DNA from: Aequorivita sp. HC6-5 | GTDB taxonomy: Bacteria; Bacteroidota; Bacteroidia; Flavobacteriales; Flavobacteriaceae | DNA length: 64,000 bases | Direction of reading: 5' to 3' | NCBI GenBank assembly: GCA_905182755.1 | Contig: CAJJCS010000002.1 | Location: 1-64,000, forward strand | Shown: positions 1 through 11,651 of the stretch, in pieces | How the letters are laid out: each line of letters begins with the position of its first letter | Position numbering within the stretch: the stretch's first letter is position 1 | Notes under the pieces: model-generated | Database searches by the model: none | Told to the model about the DNA's origin: nothing | The model's input: the letters and a program-made list of their open reading frames with translations, nothing else | Program-made: the position numbers and the translations under genes

Positions 1-3000
1 CAAGATCCATCTGCATTTGTCCAAACAGAAATTAATCCTGTTGTTGACGTAACCGATACTCCAGTATGATCACCGTCTGTGTTATATAAAACGTTACCAG
101 AAGTGTCTAATGAATCGAATATTATTAAATCATCATAACCACTTTCTGTTGATCCACTATTTACAGTAACTGTAACTAAATCTCCTAAAGATTCAAGTTC
201 TGTATGTTTAACCAAACCGCCTGCATAGCAGAAAGAAACACTATCACCACAACCAGGAAGCGTTGTAAAAGTAACAGAGATCCAGTCACTTGTTTCACTG
301 TTATCCCCAGAACAATCTGCTCTTAGGTATACATCGTAGTTGTTTCCTGAAGTTAAACCAGATAAAGTATAAGGATTTGTTGTGATATCTTCTGTAGTTG
401 GAGTACCTGTAGCACTTCCACCGGCAGTTACATCTACAAGCTCTATATCCCAAATAGTTTCTGCATCCCATGTTGCAGTAGCAGTAGTTTGTGTAATAGC
501 AGACATTGTTGCTGAAGGATTTTCACAAGCTGGTGGAGCTGCACAAGTGAACGTCATTGATATTTCTGTAATACCAGCACTAGAACCACAATCAACACTA
601 CCATCTGCATTAACCCACGCAGAAATAAGTCCTGTTGTTGAAGTAACTGACACACCAGTATGGTCACCGGATGCATTGTACAAAACAGTTCCACTTGCGT
701 CTAATGAATCGTATATGATAAGAAAATCCCAACCACTCTCTGTTGATCCACTATTTACAGTGGCTGTAATATAATCACCTGATGATTCAAGTTCTGCTTG
801 TTTAACGGTCGCCCCGCTACTATAACAGAATGATACTGTATCACCACATCCAGGAAGTGTTGTAAAAGTATGTGGTGTTCCTTGCAAGTTACTTTCTATT
901 GTTCCAAGGCCTTGGGCACAAACGGCAGTTACATAAAAATCATATGTACTAGCTGACGAAAGACCTGTAGCTGTCGCAGTTGTTGAACCACTAATATTTT
1001 CTGTATAAACTGGTGTTGCTGTAGCTGGATCTGCACCAGATACGTAAACATACACTACGTGGCTAGTAGCACTTCCTGTTTCATTCCAAGAAAGGTCTGC
1101 TGAAACAACTTGTAATATTTGAAGAGGCCAGGGTGTCTGGAACTAAACAAGAAGGTGTTTCTGTAACACTTACTGTGTAGTCTTCTACCTCACCATAAGC
1201 CATATCGCCACAAGGATTGCCATCACTGTTTTGTTGTACTTTTATTCTTAGTACATAGTCACCAATAGTTTGGCCATCTGGAATAGTTACAGTAAAAGTT
1301 CCACTTCCATAATTAACGTCATCTGCTATATATACTATTTCAGAAGAACCAGTAGTGTTGTCAAAGGCTAAATCATTATTCCAATCTACCCAAGCATACA
1401 TTTTTCCTCCATATGTACCATCATTAATAAAAGCCATGTCAAAGCTTTGGGTGGCATAACCAGAAACTGATTGTGTTCTAAAATCTCCGTAACCACCTGT
1501 GCTAAAACCAGAAGCAGTGTTAGAAATATTTGTAGCACCACCTGTAGTTGTAACATCATTTATATAGATAATTGTATTGTCTGATGATGGAGCGCAGTGT
1601 CCTGTTCTAAATGTGTAAGAAACAAAATCAGCAGTACCAGAGAATCCACACGATGTTTGGATATATACGTCATAAAAAGTATAAGGTGTCAAACCTGTCA
1701 AAGATGCTGTAGTAGATCCATTTATTGTTTCTGATTGCAAAGGGGGTCTCGGTTGTTTGGTCTGCACCTGAAGCATACACTTTCCATGACAGTTTCAGTT
1801 CCTCCTGCTGTCCAAGAAAGATCAGCAGAATTTGCAGTAATATTAGATGATGGTTAGATACGTCTGTACAAGCTGGTGTTACAGCTACACTTACAGTATA
1901 GTCTTCAAATTCTCCAAAAGCAATAGCTGAACAAGGATCTGGGGCAGCGGTTGTAGAATTGTTTAAAACAGCTCTTAACCTGTAATCACCGGCTGCTTGA
2001 CCTGCAGGAATAGCAACCGTTATAGTTCCTGAAAGTGCGCTAGCAATTGTCCCTACAAACTCTGTAGATCCAGAAGTATTATCGAAAGATTGGTCATTAT
2101 TCCAATCTACCCAAAAATGAAAACTCCCTCCATATTGAGGTGAACTAACAGCTACATCAAAACTTTGTGTACCATATAGACCAGAAATAGATTGTGCTGT
2201 AAAATCTCCATAACCACCTGTGCTATATCCAGATGCAGTATTTGATATGTCTGTAACTCCACCCGTAGTTGTAAAACTATCCATATAAACAACTGTACTG
2301 CCTGTAGAAACTTGACAATAACCAGTATAAATTAATGTAGCGTTAGTAAAATCAGATACCCCTGATAATCCACAATCGGCTTGAACATATGCATCGTATG
2401 CAGTCGCTGCAGTAAGACCAGTTACTGAAGCTGTTGTTACACCTGATACAGATGTTGTAAATACAGGTGTTGCAGTTGAAGTATCAGCTCCACTTTCATA
2501 TACTTCTACGTTGTAGTCTGTTGCTGTTCCTGCTTCTGTCCAAGAAATTTCTGCGGTTGTTTCAGTAAAACTATCTACTATTAAATCCGTTGGAACAACA
2601 CAAGCTGGTGGAGCTGCACAAGTGAACGTCATTGATATTTCTGTAATACCAGCACTAGAACCACAATCAACACTACCATCTGCATTAACCCACGCAGAAA
2701 TAAGTCCTGTTGTTGAAGTAACTGACACACCAGTATGGTCACCGGATGCATTGTACAAAACAGTTCCACTTGCGTCTAATGAATCGTATATGATAAGAAA
2801 ATCCCAACCACTCTCTGTTGATCCACTATTTACAGTGGCTGTAATATAATCACCTGATGATTCAAGTTCTGCTTGTTTAACGGTCGCCCCGCTACTATAA
2901 CAGAATGATACTGTATCACCACATCCAGGAAGTGTTGTAAAAGAAACTGGTCCATTCCAAGGTCCAACATCACCATTACAGTTACCCTGAACGTAAACAT

Positions 3001-5812
3001 CATAAGAAGTTCCTGATGTCAAACCTGATAATGAAGCAGTTCCTCCAGTCTCTGATGAGGTGGTTCCTGTGCCTTGTGTAAATCCAGTTACACCATATTC
3101 AACATTGTAGCTAGTTGCTGTCGTTTCAGTCCAACTTAATTCTGCAGTTGATGCTGTAAAACTATCAACAGCAAAGCCAGTAATAGCATCACACGATGGT
3201 GGTGCTGCACATGAGGATGTTAAAGAATATCCAGCATATTGGCCAGACCCGTCAGAAGTAAATCTAATTGTTAAACCATCTCCAGAAGATGCAGTGTAAG
3301 ATACATCTGCAGTAACCGCAGCAGTTAGTTGAGTTGCATTAATATCTGCACCATCATAGACGCTTAAGAAATCCCAATTAGCTTCAATTTGAACATAATC
3401 AATATCAATAGTAACAATGTCTCCTGGTGTATCAGGTGTATATGTAATTGTATAGTCTTCATTGGCAGAATAATTGCCATTTGGTCCTCCTGTATCATAA
3501 TCAGTGTCACCGCAACCTACGTATGGTGCCACAAGTGTTGTGAAAGTAACTGCAGATGCATAATCTGTAGTACAATCTGAACTAATTAAAAAATCATACC
3601 CTGTATTAGCAGTTAATCCTGTAACAGAAACTGTAAATCCAGTTTCTCCAGATCCAGAGGCTACAACCCCAGTACCTTGTGCGCTACCAGTTGGAACAAC
3701 TTCCCAATCATAAGATACAGCACCATTGGCTGAACTCCATGTTGCAGTGGCAGTAGTTTGTGTAATAGCAGACATTGCTGTAGAAGGGTTTGAGCACAAT
3801 GGCGTTTCAACAAAAGAAACATCATCAATAGCAATATCATCAACATAACCAGTTGTTGTTTCAGTAAAAGTAAACCTAACTTGAGCATTGCCTGTAAAAG
3901 TAAGGCCGTCTAAAGAGACATCTTTTTGCTCCCATGCATTATTTAATGTGTTGGTGTCAAAAGACCTAACTGTATTCCATGCTGCACCGTCATAAACTTC
4001 AACAGTTAGCAATGAATTTGAACCACCTTCATTATCACTAAGCTCATAAAAAGTTAGCAATGGTGTAGTTAATGAACTTATATCTACAGAAGGTGATGTT
4101 AATATTGCATTTGCTTCAGATCCAGAGGAGTCAACCCATGCAAAATAACTTCCTGAAGAAGAGCTTCCATTAATTGTACCATTGCTCCCAATATGGTTAC
4201 CTGCTCCTGAAGTAGAAAACCTCCAATTTTCTGCACCACTTAGAGTCCAGCAATCTGGAGTTGATCCTGAGTTATCCATTCCTTCAGAAAAAGGTAAAGA
4301 ATATGTTCCACAAAGTGTTGTGAATGAAACTGCAGATGCGTAATCTGTAGTACAATCTGAACTAATTAAAAAATCATATCGCTGAATTAGCAGTTAATCC
4401 AGTAATAGATGCTGTTAAACCAGTTTCTGCAGATCCAGAGGCTACAACTCCAACGCCTTGAGCGTTACCTGTTGGAACAACTTCCCAATCATAAGATACT
4501 GCTCCATTGGCTGCATCCCATGTGGCTGTAGCTCCTGTTGCTGTAATAGCTGACATTGCTGCTGAAGGCGTCTTCGCATGCCGGTGGTGCTGCACACGTG
4601 AGGATGTCATATTGAATATCCTGCGTATTGGACCACCGCCACCGTCAGAAGCAACTCCAATTGTTAATCCATCTCCATTTGACCAGATGCAGTGTAAGAT
4701 AACCCCTGCTGTGGACCTCCGCACTTAGTTGCGTCGCTGTCACATCTCCTGCATCCAGAATCATAAAAGATTCCCTGAATCTATCCGCAAGTAGCTTCAA
4801 CTTCAACATCATCACATATCAATAGTACTCAATGATCTCCTGCGTGTATCAGGTAACAGTATATGTAATCACCTGTATAGTCTCTCATCGGCAGAATACT
4901 TCAGCCATTTGGTCCTCACTGTACCATAATCAGTATCGTCCGCAAGCCGTAACTGTATGCTCCACATCCAGGATTCGTTGTGAACGTAACTGCAGATGCG
5001 TATTCTGTAGTACAATCTGAACTAATTAAAAAATCATACCCTGTTATGAGCCGTTAGTCCTGTAATAGAAGCTGTTAAGTCCAGTTTCTCCAGATCCTGA
5101 GGCTACAACTCCAGTACGCCTTGAGCGTTGCCTGTTGGAACAACTTCCCAATCATAAGATGCTGCTCCATTGGCTGCATGCCCATGTTGCGGTAGCTCCT
5201 GTTGCTGTAATAGCAGACATTGTTGCAGAAGCGTCTGCACATGTTGGAGTGAGAGAGACTGCCACATCATCAAGTGTGACACCACGACCCCAGTTACCAG
5301 TACCTTGAAAGGCAATATAGTAATCGCCAGATATATTTGGAAGTGTAATGGTTCTTTGAGTCCAAGAATATACCGCAGATGGGTAAGTAACTAGCTCCAC
5401 CCAAGCACCACTGGCAGCAGACTGTTTTGTAATATCTTGTGAGCATCATCTTGGTCTCCACCCCAGTCCACTTGTCACCGATGATCAGTACTATAGGTCA
5501 TAAGTAGGCTCCAGCAGATAAATCTAGTGTTGGACCGTCACCAACCGAGTCTGAATATTGGCCACTATACATTGTTGGCTACATAACTCGCGTTCCTGGA
5601 GCGTAAATCCAGATATCTTGATTAATTAACCCGGAACCACTTCCGTTAGCGTTTCCGGCTGCCGTTGACCAATCAACGGCTGCAGAGACATATTCTTGTG
5701 TCCAATTTGTTGGAGGAAAAACTCCACTCTCGAAACCTTCAGTCAACTGAGCATTAGCATGCCACGATGACAATGTAAAGATACATAATAGTGTAAGTAA
5801 TAATTTTTTCAT
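1..5812 (-). CDS. Large modular secreted surface protein (anchor-J/MAM-like, FN3, CUB-like, GEVED); frameshifted, partial
   Basis: The start is ATG at 5812, followed by a clear signal peptide (residues 1-22, ending HANAQ). Next comes a choice-of-anchor-J type start (LTEGFES, FPPTNW). Going downstream the product alternates fibronectin-III-like units (YDWEVVPTG, GLTANTGYDF), a MAM-like unit at about 3790-4270 (ending DDIAIDDVSF), several CUB-like Cys units (GWDFLIIYDS; about 3180-3500, 2599-2943, 524-868 and again at the left edge) and two GEVED units (GEFEDYTVSV near 1900, GEVEDYTVSV near 1170). It runs past base 1, so the C-terminus, where a type IX sorting domain would be expected, is missing. 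Frame breaks occur near 1120, 1745, 1855 and 4280, and very densely from 4280 to 5580. This architecture is typical of exported flavobacterial adhesins or very large surface proteins. Ligand and role are unknown. Confidence 0.75.
524..868. repeat. 345-bp direct repeat, copy 1 (CUB-like unit)
   Basis: This segment looks base-for-base the same as 2599-2943, an offset of 2075 bases. It encodes one CUB-like unit on the minus strand, and sequence identity stops abruptly at both ends. Identity this high inside a coding repeat suggests recent duplication or gene conversion. Confidence 0.85.
2599..2943. repeat. 345-bp direct repeat, copy 2 (CUB-like unit)
   Basis: This is the second copy of the segment at 524-868. 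The flanking fibronectin-like units are different, so only the CUB-like unit was copied. Confidence 0.85.
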
Positions 5813-6391
5813 AATAATAAAAATAAGTTAATTTTTAAGTAGGTCCAAGTTTAGTTTTTGGATATAATTAACATGCAATCTAGATAAAAAAATAGGGTTT
5901 CGTTTTATAATTCGTTAAACAACAAAAAACTACGATAAAAGTATAAATTAATTACATTTACTAAGGTATAATCAAATAATATAGTCTAGTAAAGTATATT
6001 ATTTACAATAAAATACTCTGAATGTATTGATTCCTTTTTTAAAACAGCTATACTACATTTTCATTAATTTTTTCTTAAAGCGATGACTTTTAAAAAGAGT
6101 TATGTGCCGGAACTTAAATTAAATATCTCGTCCAAATTGTTTGGTTTTTTTGGAAAATAAATTTTTATACTAAACAAAAAAAGCCGAAACTTTCGTTTCG
6201 GCTTTTTTTGTACACTATATTGACCTTTTTTCGAACCAAAATATCGACATATTCAAAGAGTTGGCTACTCAAGATTCGTAATAAAATATCGATCGAAAAC
6301 TAAAAAATAGACCTAGAAAGGATTACTTTGTAATCATGAAAAGCTCCGCTTTGAAAACAATAAAAAGCAAAAAATATTCATGTCTCAAAGC
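5813..6391. other. Gene-free spacer between two minus-strand genes
   Basis: This AT-rich spacer of about 580 bases holds one strong hairpin terminator (6176-6211) and presumably the promoter of the adhesin gene that starts at 5812. I see no convincing TANNTTTG box; the nearest match on the minus strand, at 5846-5853, has one mismatch. No gene was recognised. Confidence 0.5.
6176..6211. terminator. Bidirectional intrinsic terminator
   Basis: A 9-bp stem, AGCCGAAAC / GTTTCGGCT, has a 4-base loop and is flanked by an A-run and a T-run. It lies about 180 bases past the stop of the minus-strand gene at 6392, so it probably ends that transcript. Confidence 0.85.
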
Positions 6392-7928
6392 TTATTTAAG
6401 TATTAAAATTTTGTTGTTTACAAACTTTTCTCCTCTGTTATTTCCAGCACTAATCATTACAATATAATTTCCTTTCTGTAATGAATTTAGATTAAGATTC
6501 GCTTGTTGCATGCCTTGCTCTTGCTCAATAACTTGCGTCCATACTAATCGCCCTAACATGTCATAAACCTCTGCTAATACTCCATCGATTAACCCTGGCA
6601 AATAATACATGACAGTTATATCTCCAGTAGATGGATTAGGAAATAGACTAAATTTAATTTGTTCAAAATTTTCTAAAGAAAGAGCATCTTCTACATTAAC
6701 TGTTCTTATTAGTTCTACTGCTGCATTACCGCTAGCATCTGATACATTATAAGTTACGGTGTAAACTCCTACAATAGCTGTATCTACTGGATTGTGTAAC
6801 AATACTAGAGGTAATATCTCCATCATAGGTATCTGTAGCGGTTGCGCCTGCATCTGTGTAGGTATCTCCCACCTCAAGGGTTACTGGATCATCTCCCAGC
6901 AAAGTAATCACAGGAAGGGTTGTATCTACTACATTAACTGTTCTTATTACTTCTACTGCTGCATTACCGCTAGCATCTGATACATTATAAGCTACTGTAT
7001 AAGTACCTACAACAGCTGTATCTACTGTAGATTGTGTAACAATACTAGAGGTAATATCTCCATCATAAGTATCTGTAGCGGTTGCGCCTGCATCTGTGTA
7101 GGTGTCTCCCACCTCAATGGTTACTGGATTATCTCCCAGCAAAGTAATCACAGGAAGGGTTGTATCTACAACATTGACTGTTCTTATTAGTTCTGCTGCT
7201 GCATTACCGCTAGCATCTGATACATTATAAGTAATTATATACGTTCCAACAGCATTGGTGTCTACAAGATTCACGGTCACTATACTACTAGTGATGTCTC
7301 CATCATAATTATCACTTGCAGTTGCACCAGCATCCGTATATACACTCCCTACCTCAACAGTTACACTATCATCACCTAATAAAGTGATTACAGGAGCAGT
7401 AGTGTCAACTATTGATGAAGTTAGAACTAAAGAAACATCATCAACTTTAATAGATGAGTTTACCGTTTTAAGACGAATTCTTGCCGTCACATTACCTGCT
7501 GCCGGAATATTATGTGTTCTTACAACTTGTTCCCAAGCACCTGTGGCTACTATGGTATAGTCTCCTTCAACAGGAAGTACGTTTCCAGAACCTGTAACAA
7601 AAAACCAAGGTGTAACAACCTGACCCGCTGTCCCTTTCACATAAAATGTAAATGTATAGTTGTCCATATCAACCGCAAATGCGGCAGCCGATTGCAAACG
7701 ATTGTTATTATTATCACAAGCATTTATTTGCCAACAACCACTACCATCAGCAGTATTAGTTTCAGATGAGTCGTATGCTCCTAATTCTGCTCCAGTGCAA
7801 CCACCAACTGCGTCACCTCTCCAATCATCCCCTGAGGTAAACGTTGGATTTAATAATAGATTCGTTTGAGCAAACAAACCAGTACTCAATAAAAATGCAC
7901 AAATAAGTAATGTGTAATTTTTTTTCAT
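6392..7928 (-). CDS. Secreted CBM-like protein with Ig-like repeats and T9SS sorting domain (one frameshift)
   Basis: The protein starts MKKNYTLLICAFLLSTGLFA, a signal peptide. Residues about 21-175 form a carbohydrate-binding-like jelly-roll unit (LLLNPTFTSGDDW ... IKVDDVSLVL). Then come four copies, each about 80 residues, of a bacterial surface Ig-like unit (PVITLLGD, YTDAGATA, YDGDITSSI, YNVSDASGNA). The C-terminus is a type IX sorting domain (FSLFPNPSTGDI ... GNYIVMISAG). The frame breaks near 6793, where TGTAGATTG of the sister repeats has become TGGATTG, a 2-base loss; reading through the break restores one gene of about 512 codons. The first 174 residues are almost identical to the protein at 16770. 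It is divergent from the GH10 gene and has its own HTCS-type promoter. The inferred job is binding polysaccharide at the cell surface. Confidence 0.85.
6710..7420 (-). repeat. 240-bp tandem coding repeats (Ig-like units)
   Basis: The phrase GTTGCGCCTG recurs at 6841 and 7081, and a variant occurs at 7321, giving a period of exactly 240 bases (80 codons). The two units nearest the gene end are almost identical; the one nearest the CBM is more diverged. This pattern suggests expansion by unequal crossing-over. Confidence 0.85.
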
Positions 7929-7953
7929 AATATTATTTTAGATTAACTAGCCT

Positions 7954-8014
7954 CAAAAATACCTGTAATGTAGATTCCTTGAAAGGTGATATGTTTTTTT
8001 AGTAGGGAGTAATG
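7954..8014 (-). promoter_or_regulatory. HTCS-type operator plus -7 box for the 7928 gene
   Basis: On the minus strand the half-site CATTACTCC (8014-8006) is followed by CATATCACC (7993-7985), 21 bases start to start. After a 23-base gap comes the -7 box TATTTTTG (7961-7954), 26 bases before the start codon. The same layout stands before the genes at 8124, 13587 and 16770. Binding by the HTCS at 23573 is inferred. Confidence 0.75.
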
Positions 8015-8037
8015 GTTTTACTTATTATTCTAAAAGT

Positions 8038-8098
8038 CATTTCACCTTATAAAAAAACCATAACGCCCTTTTCTTGCTTGCAATATGCTCTAATTTTG
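8038..8098 (+). promoter_or_regulatory. HTCS-type operator plus -7 box for the GH10-GH3-sulfatase operon
   Basis: The half-sites CATTTCACC (8038-8046) and CATAACGCC (8059-8067) lie 21 bases apart. The -7 box TAATTTTG (8091-8098) follows 23 bases after the second half-site. It is arranged back to back with the operator of the 7928 gene. Confidence 0.75.
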
Positions 8099-8123
8099 GA
8101 AAAAACAAAGTAAATATAATATT

Positions 8124-9182
8124 ATGAAAAAAATTTTACTAATTCATTTATTACTAATTTTTCCAATCATTTTATTTGCCCAAAGTAAAGAGATCACAGG
8201 AACTGTAGTTGTTGGTGCTACTCTGAATCATAATGAGCTAAACACTATAAAAGAAGAACTGTTTTTAAAAGATTTTAAGTACCTAACACCAGCCAATTCT
8301 GCAAAACAGACTAAAATTCATCCCACACCCAAAGTATGGAATTGGCAGCAAATTGATGACTTTATAAGTCTAGCTCAAAAACACGATTTACAAGTTCGCT
8401 TGCATGGTCCTATATCACCTCAAGCATCAAAATGGGCGAAAGAAGATTACAGAACTCCAAAAGAATTGGATCAAATCATGACTGAATTTGCAACCGCTTT
8501 TGCAATGAGATTTAATAATGAGCCAACTATAAAATGGATGGATGTTGTAAACGAAACCATACTTGCTAACGGAAAGTGGTTTGGCCCTAAGAAAGGAACT
8601 GATAAATGGGAAAACCCGTGGTTAAAAATGGGGTTAGATGAAAATGGTTATCCGCTTTATATTTTAAAAGCTTTTGAAATTGCAACAAAACATGCTACCA
8701 ATATTAAGCTGGTATATAATCAAAATGCAGGAATGCAAACCGAAATGTGGGAAAAGCTAAAAGAAACCATATTGTATATAAGGTCTAAAGGCTACCGTGT
8801 AGACGGTATTGGATGGCAAGCACATATAGGTCTTAGTCCAACAACAAAAGCATTAAAGGAGAATACGGACCTAGAATTAAAAAAATTATCAAAATTAATA
8901 GATTGGGCACACCAAAACGATTTAGAGTTTCATGTTACCGAACTCGACTATTTTATTGATGATTTAACTCAATTAAAAAAAGGTCTTAAAAATCAAGCAA
9001 CATTTTATCAAAAATTAGTTAAGCTTTTACAAGAGAAAACAAAATCAGGTGTTGTAACACTTAATCTTTGGGATATCGGTGAGCGCACTAAAAAAGGAAA
9101 AAAAGGTGCTTTTCAATCCATTTACGATTCAAAATTTCAGCCAACACCAAGTTATACTATCATTAAAAATATAAATAAATAA
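8124..9182 (+). CDS. Secreted GH10 family glycoside hydrolase (endo-xylanase-like)
   Basis: The product has 352 residues with a signal peptide (1-19, ending LFAQ) and a single GH10 TIM barrel. The general acid/base sits in WMDVVNET (Glu144) and the nucleophile in FHVTELDY (Glu273). Other family marks are RLHGP near residue 92 and the strand VDGIGWQAH near 226. GH10 enzymes cut internal beta-1,4-xylosidic bonds (some cut beta-1,3) with retention. There is no extra binding module and no sorting domain, so it probably acts in the periplasm. It is the first gene of an operon: GH3 begins one base after its stop codon, and the sulfatase follows. The four-promoter HTCS site lies directly upstream. 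The exact substrate is not fixed by the sequence. Confidence 0.88.
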   Translation: MKKILLIHLLLIFPIILFAQSKEITGTVVVGATLNHNELNTIKEELFLKDFKYLTPANSAKQTKIHPTPKVWNWQQIDDFISLAQKHDLQVRLHGPISPQASKWAKEDYRTPKELDQIMTEFATAFAMRFNNEPTIKWMDVVNETILANGKWFGPKKGTDKWENPWLKMGLDENGYPLYILKAFEIATKHATNIKLVYNQNAGMQTEMWEKLKETILYIRSKGYRVDGIGWQAHIGLSPTTKALKENTDLELKKLSKLIDWAHQNDLEFHVTELDYFIDDLTQLKKGLKNQATFYQKLVKLLQEKTKSGVVTLNLWDIGERTKKGKKGAFQSIYDSKFQPTPSYTIIKNINK

Positions 9183-9183
9183 T

Positions 9184-11536
9184 ATGTTTAAAAGAGTAAT
9201 TAAAAAAGTATTTTTTTTCAGTTTCATAGTAACGATGTATAGTTCTTATGCACAAAATTCAAGCCGGCTTAAGGAAACTCAAAGTCCTTTGTATTTAAAT
9301 CCATCACAACCTACTGAAAAAAGAGTAGCCGATTTAATGAGTAGGATGACTTTAGAAGATAAGGTATATCAAATGAACCAATTTGTTGGGTTGGATCATA
9401 TGAAAAAAGGAAACCCTAATGATGATAAAGAAAATAATGATGCACAGGGTTTTTATAAAACACTTTCTGTTAATGATGTCACTGCAATGTGTGAAGAGGG
9501 AAAAATAGGTTCTTTTTTACATGTTTTAACCGCTAAAGAAGCAAATTACTTGCAAGAATTGGCCTTAAAATCACCATTAAAAATACCGGTATTAATAGGG
9601 ATTGATGCCATACATGGAAATGCTTTGGTATCTGGCACAACAGTATATCCATCACCAATTGGATTAGCATCCACATGGAATGATGATTTCTTATATTCCA
9701 TAGGTAAACAAACTGCCAAAGAGATGAGAGCTACGGGAAGCCACTGGACTTTTACACCAAATATAGATATATTAAGAGATCCGCGCTGGGGTAGAGTTGG
9801 AGAAACATTAGGAGAAGATCCTTTTATGGTTGGTAATATGGGAGCTGCGATGATTACGTGGATTTCAGCAAGGAGATTTTACGGGAACTCAAAAAGTAAT
9901 TGCCTGTGTAAAACATCTTATTGGTGGTGGCGAATCAATCAATGGACTCAATGCAGCTCCTGCAGACATCTCTCTTAGGACGCTAAGAGAAATCCATCTC
10001 CCACCTTACAAAAAAGCCATTGATGCAGGGGTCTATTCGATTATGGCTGCACATAATGAGATAAACGGTATTCCATCTCATATGAGTAAATGGCTCATGA
10101 CAGATCTTTTAAGAAATCAATGGGGCTTCAAAGGATTTTATGTAAGTGATTGGTTAGATATCGAACGTATTAATACGTTGCATACTACTGCAAAGGATAT
10201 GAAAGAAGCTTCTTATTTATCTGTTGCTGCTGGTATGGACATGCATATGCATGGTCCATTTTTTACAGATGCGATTATTGAATCTGTAAAAGAAGGTACA
10301 CTTTCAATAAATCGTGTAAATGAGGCTTGCCATAAAATTTTAACAGCGAAGTTTAACTTAGGGTTATTTGAAAATCGATTTGTAGATTTAGAGAAAAAAG
10401 AGGAATTACTTTTTACAGAAGAACACAAAACAACTGCCTTAGAGTCTGCAAGAAAAGGAATCGTATTGCTTAAAAATAATGGGATATTACCTTTACAAAA
10501 AACCACTTCAAAAAAGAAAATATTTGTAACAGGACCCAATGCAAATAACCAATCTATTTTAGGAGATTGGCATGCTGCCCAACCTGATGAAAACGTAATT
10601 ACTATTTATGAAGGAATTAAAACTTTAGGAGAAACCAAAGGCTATGCTGTAACCTTTTTTGATTCAGGAGAAAACATTAGAAAAATACAAAGTTCTAAAA
10701 TTCAGGAAGCTGCAGAAAAAGCCAAAAATGCAGACTATGCAATTGTTGTTGTAGGAGATAATTCTATGCGCTACAAATGGAAAGATAAAACGGCTGGTGA
10801 AAATATGGGGCGTGCCAACTTAGATTTGTTTGGCAAACAATTAGAATTAGTTCAGGCTATTGAAAAAACAGGAACACCCGTAATCATTGTTTTGGTAAAC
10901 GGAAAGCCAATTTCTGAACCTTGGCTTCAAAAAAATATTCCTGCTATTTTAGAATCTTGGGAACCTGGAAATTTAGGAGGGCAAGCAGTGGCTGAAATTT
11001 TATTTGGCGAGGTAAATCCAAGTGGTAAATTACCTTTAACTGTGGCAAGAAGTGTTGGGCAGTTAAGAATGATATACAATCACAAACCCTCTGCTTATTT
11101 TCATAAATATGCCGATGAGAAAAACACGCCTTTATATCCTTTTGGATTTGGTTTAAGTTATACTAAATATAGTTATAGCACACCAAAACTATCAAGTACG
11201 ACATTCAAAGAGAACGAAGTTGTAACCGTTACTGTTGAAGTCACCAATAGTGGAAAAATTGATGGAGAGGAAATTGTTCAATTGTATATCCGAGATAAAG
11301 TTAGTAGTGCCACAAGACCCGTAAAAGAACTAAAAGGCTATCAACGTGTGGCCTTAAAAGCAGGCGAAACAAAAACAGTAAGTTTCACTATAGATGCTGA
11401 AATTTTAGCGTTTTATGACATCAATATGACCTATTGTGTAGAGCCTGGAGAGTTTATTATAATGACAGGTTCTTCTTCAAACGATAGAGATTTAAAATTA
11501 ACTATTTTAGAGGTCACTAATAGAATTGAATTATAA
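9184..11536 (+). CDS. GH3 family beta-glycosidase (one frameshift)
   Basis: This is a full-length GH3 of about 784 residues: signal peptide (ending YSSYAQ), N-terminal TIM barrel (GIDAIHGNA; NIDILRDPRWGR; nucleophile Asp in VSDWLDIER), the alpha/beta sandwich (GIVLLKNNGILPL; VVVGDNS) and the C-terminal FN3-like domain (GEEIVQLYIRD). The frame is broken once near 9859, where GATTACGTGGATTT should read GATTACTGGATTT. Removing the extra G joins the two halves, and CVKHLIGGGE then reads normally. GH3 exo-enzymes release single sugars, such as glucose or xylose, from oligosaccharide ends. It lies one base after the GH10 gene, which fits stepwise trimming of GH10 products in the periplasm. Confidence 0.88.
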
Positions 11537-11537
11537 A

Positions 11538-11651
11538 ATGAAACATTCTAAAATTGTTGTCATAACATGTCTCTTAGCTTTTTTAAGTTGTAAAACAACT
11601 AAGGAAAACAAGGCGTTGACAACTGCTAAAAAAAAACAAAATGAAAAATAA
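11538..11651 (+). CDS. Tiny putative lipoprotein (37 aa) overlapping the sulfatase start
   Basis: ATG at 11538 follows one base after the GH3 stop codon. It opens MKHSKIVVITCLLAFLSC, with a lipobox (AFLSC), then a short Lys/Thr-rich tail, and ends at 11651, eleven bases inside the sulfatase gene. It could be a real small lipoprotein, or the leftover N-terminus of another sulfatase lipoprotein whose body was lost by recombination. The sulfatase itself starts with a similar lipoprotein signal. Confidence 0.45.
   Translation: MKHSKIVVITCLLAFLSCKTTKENKALTTAKKKQNEK

Noticed and set aside
382-2849. Long plus-strand reading frames opposite the adhesin (for example 382-774 and 2622-2849)
   Set aside because: They are mirror frames of the repeated CUB units. 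The products have no signal or known domain, while the minus-strand frame gives recognisable domains.
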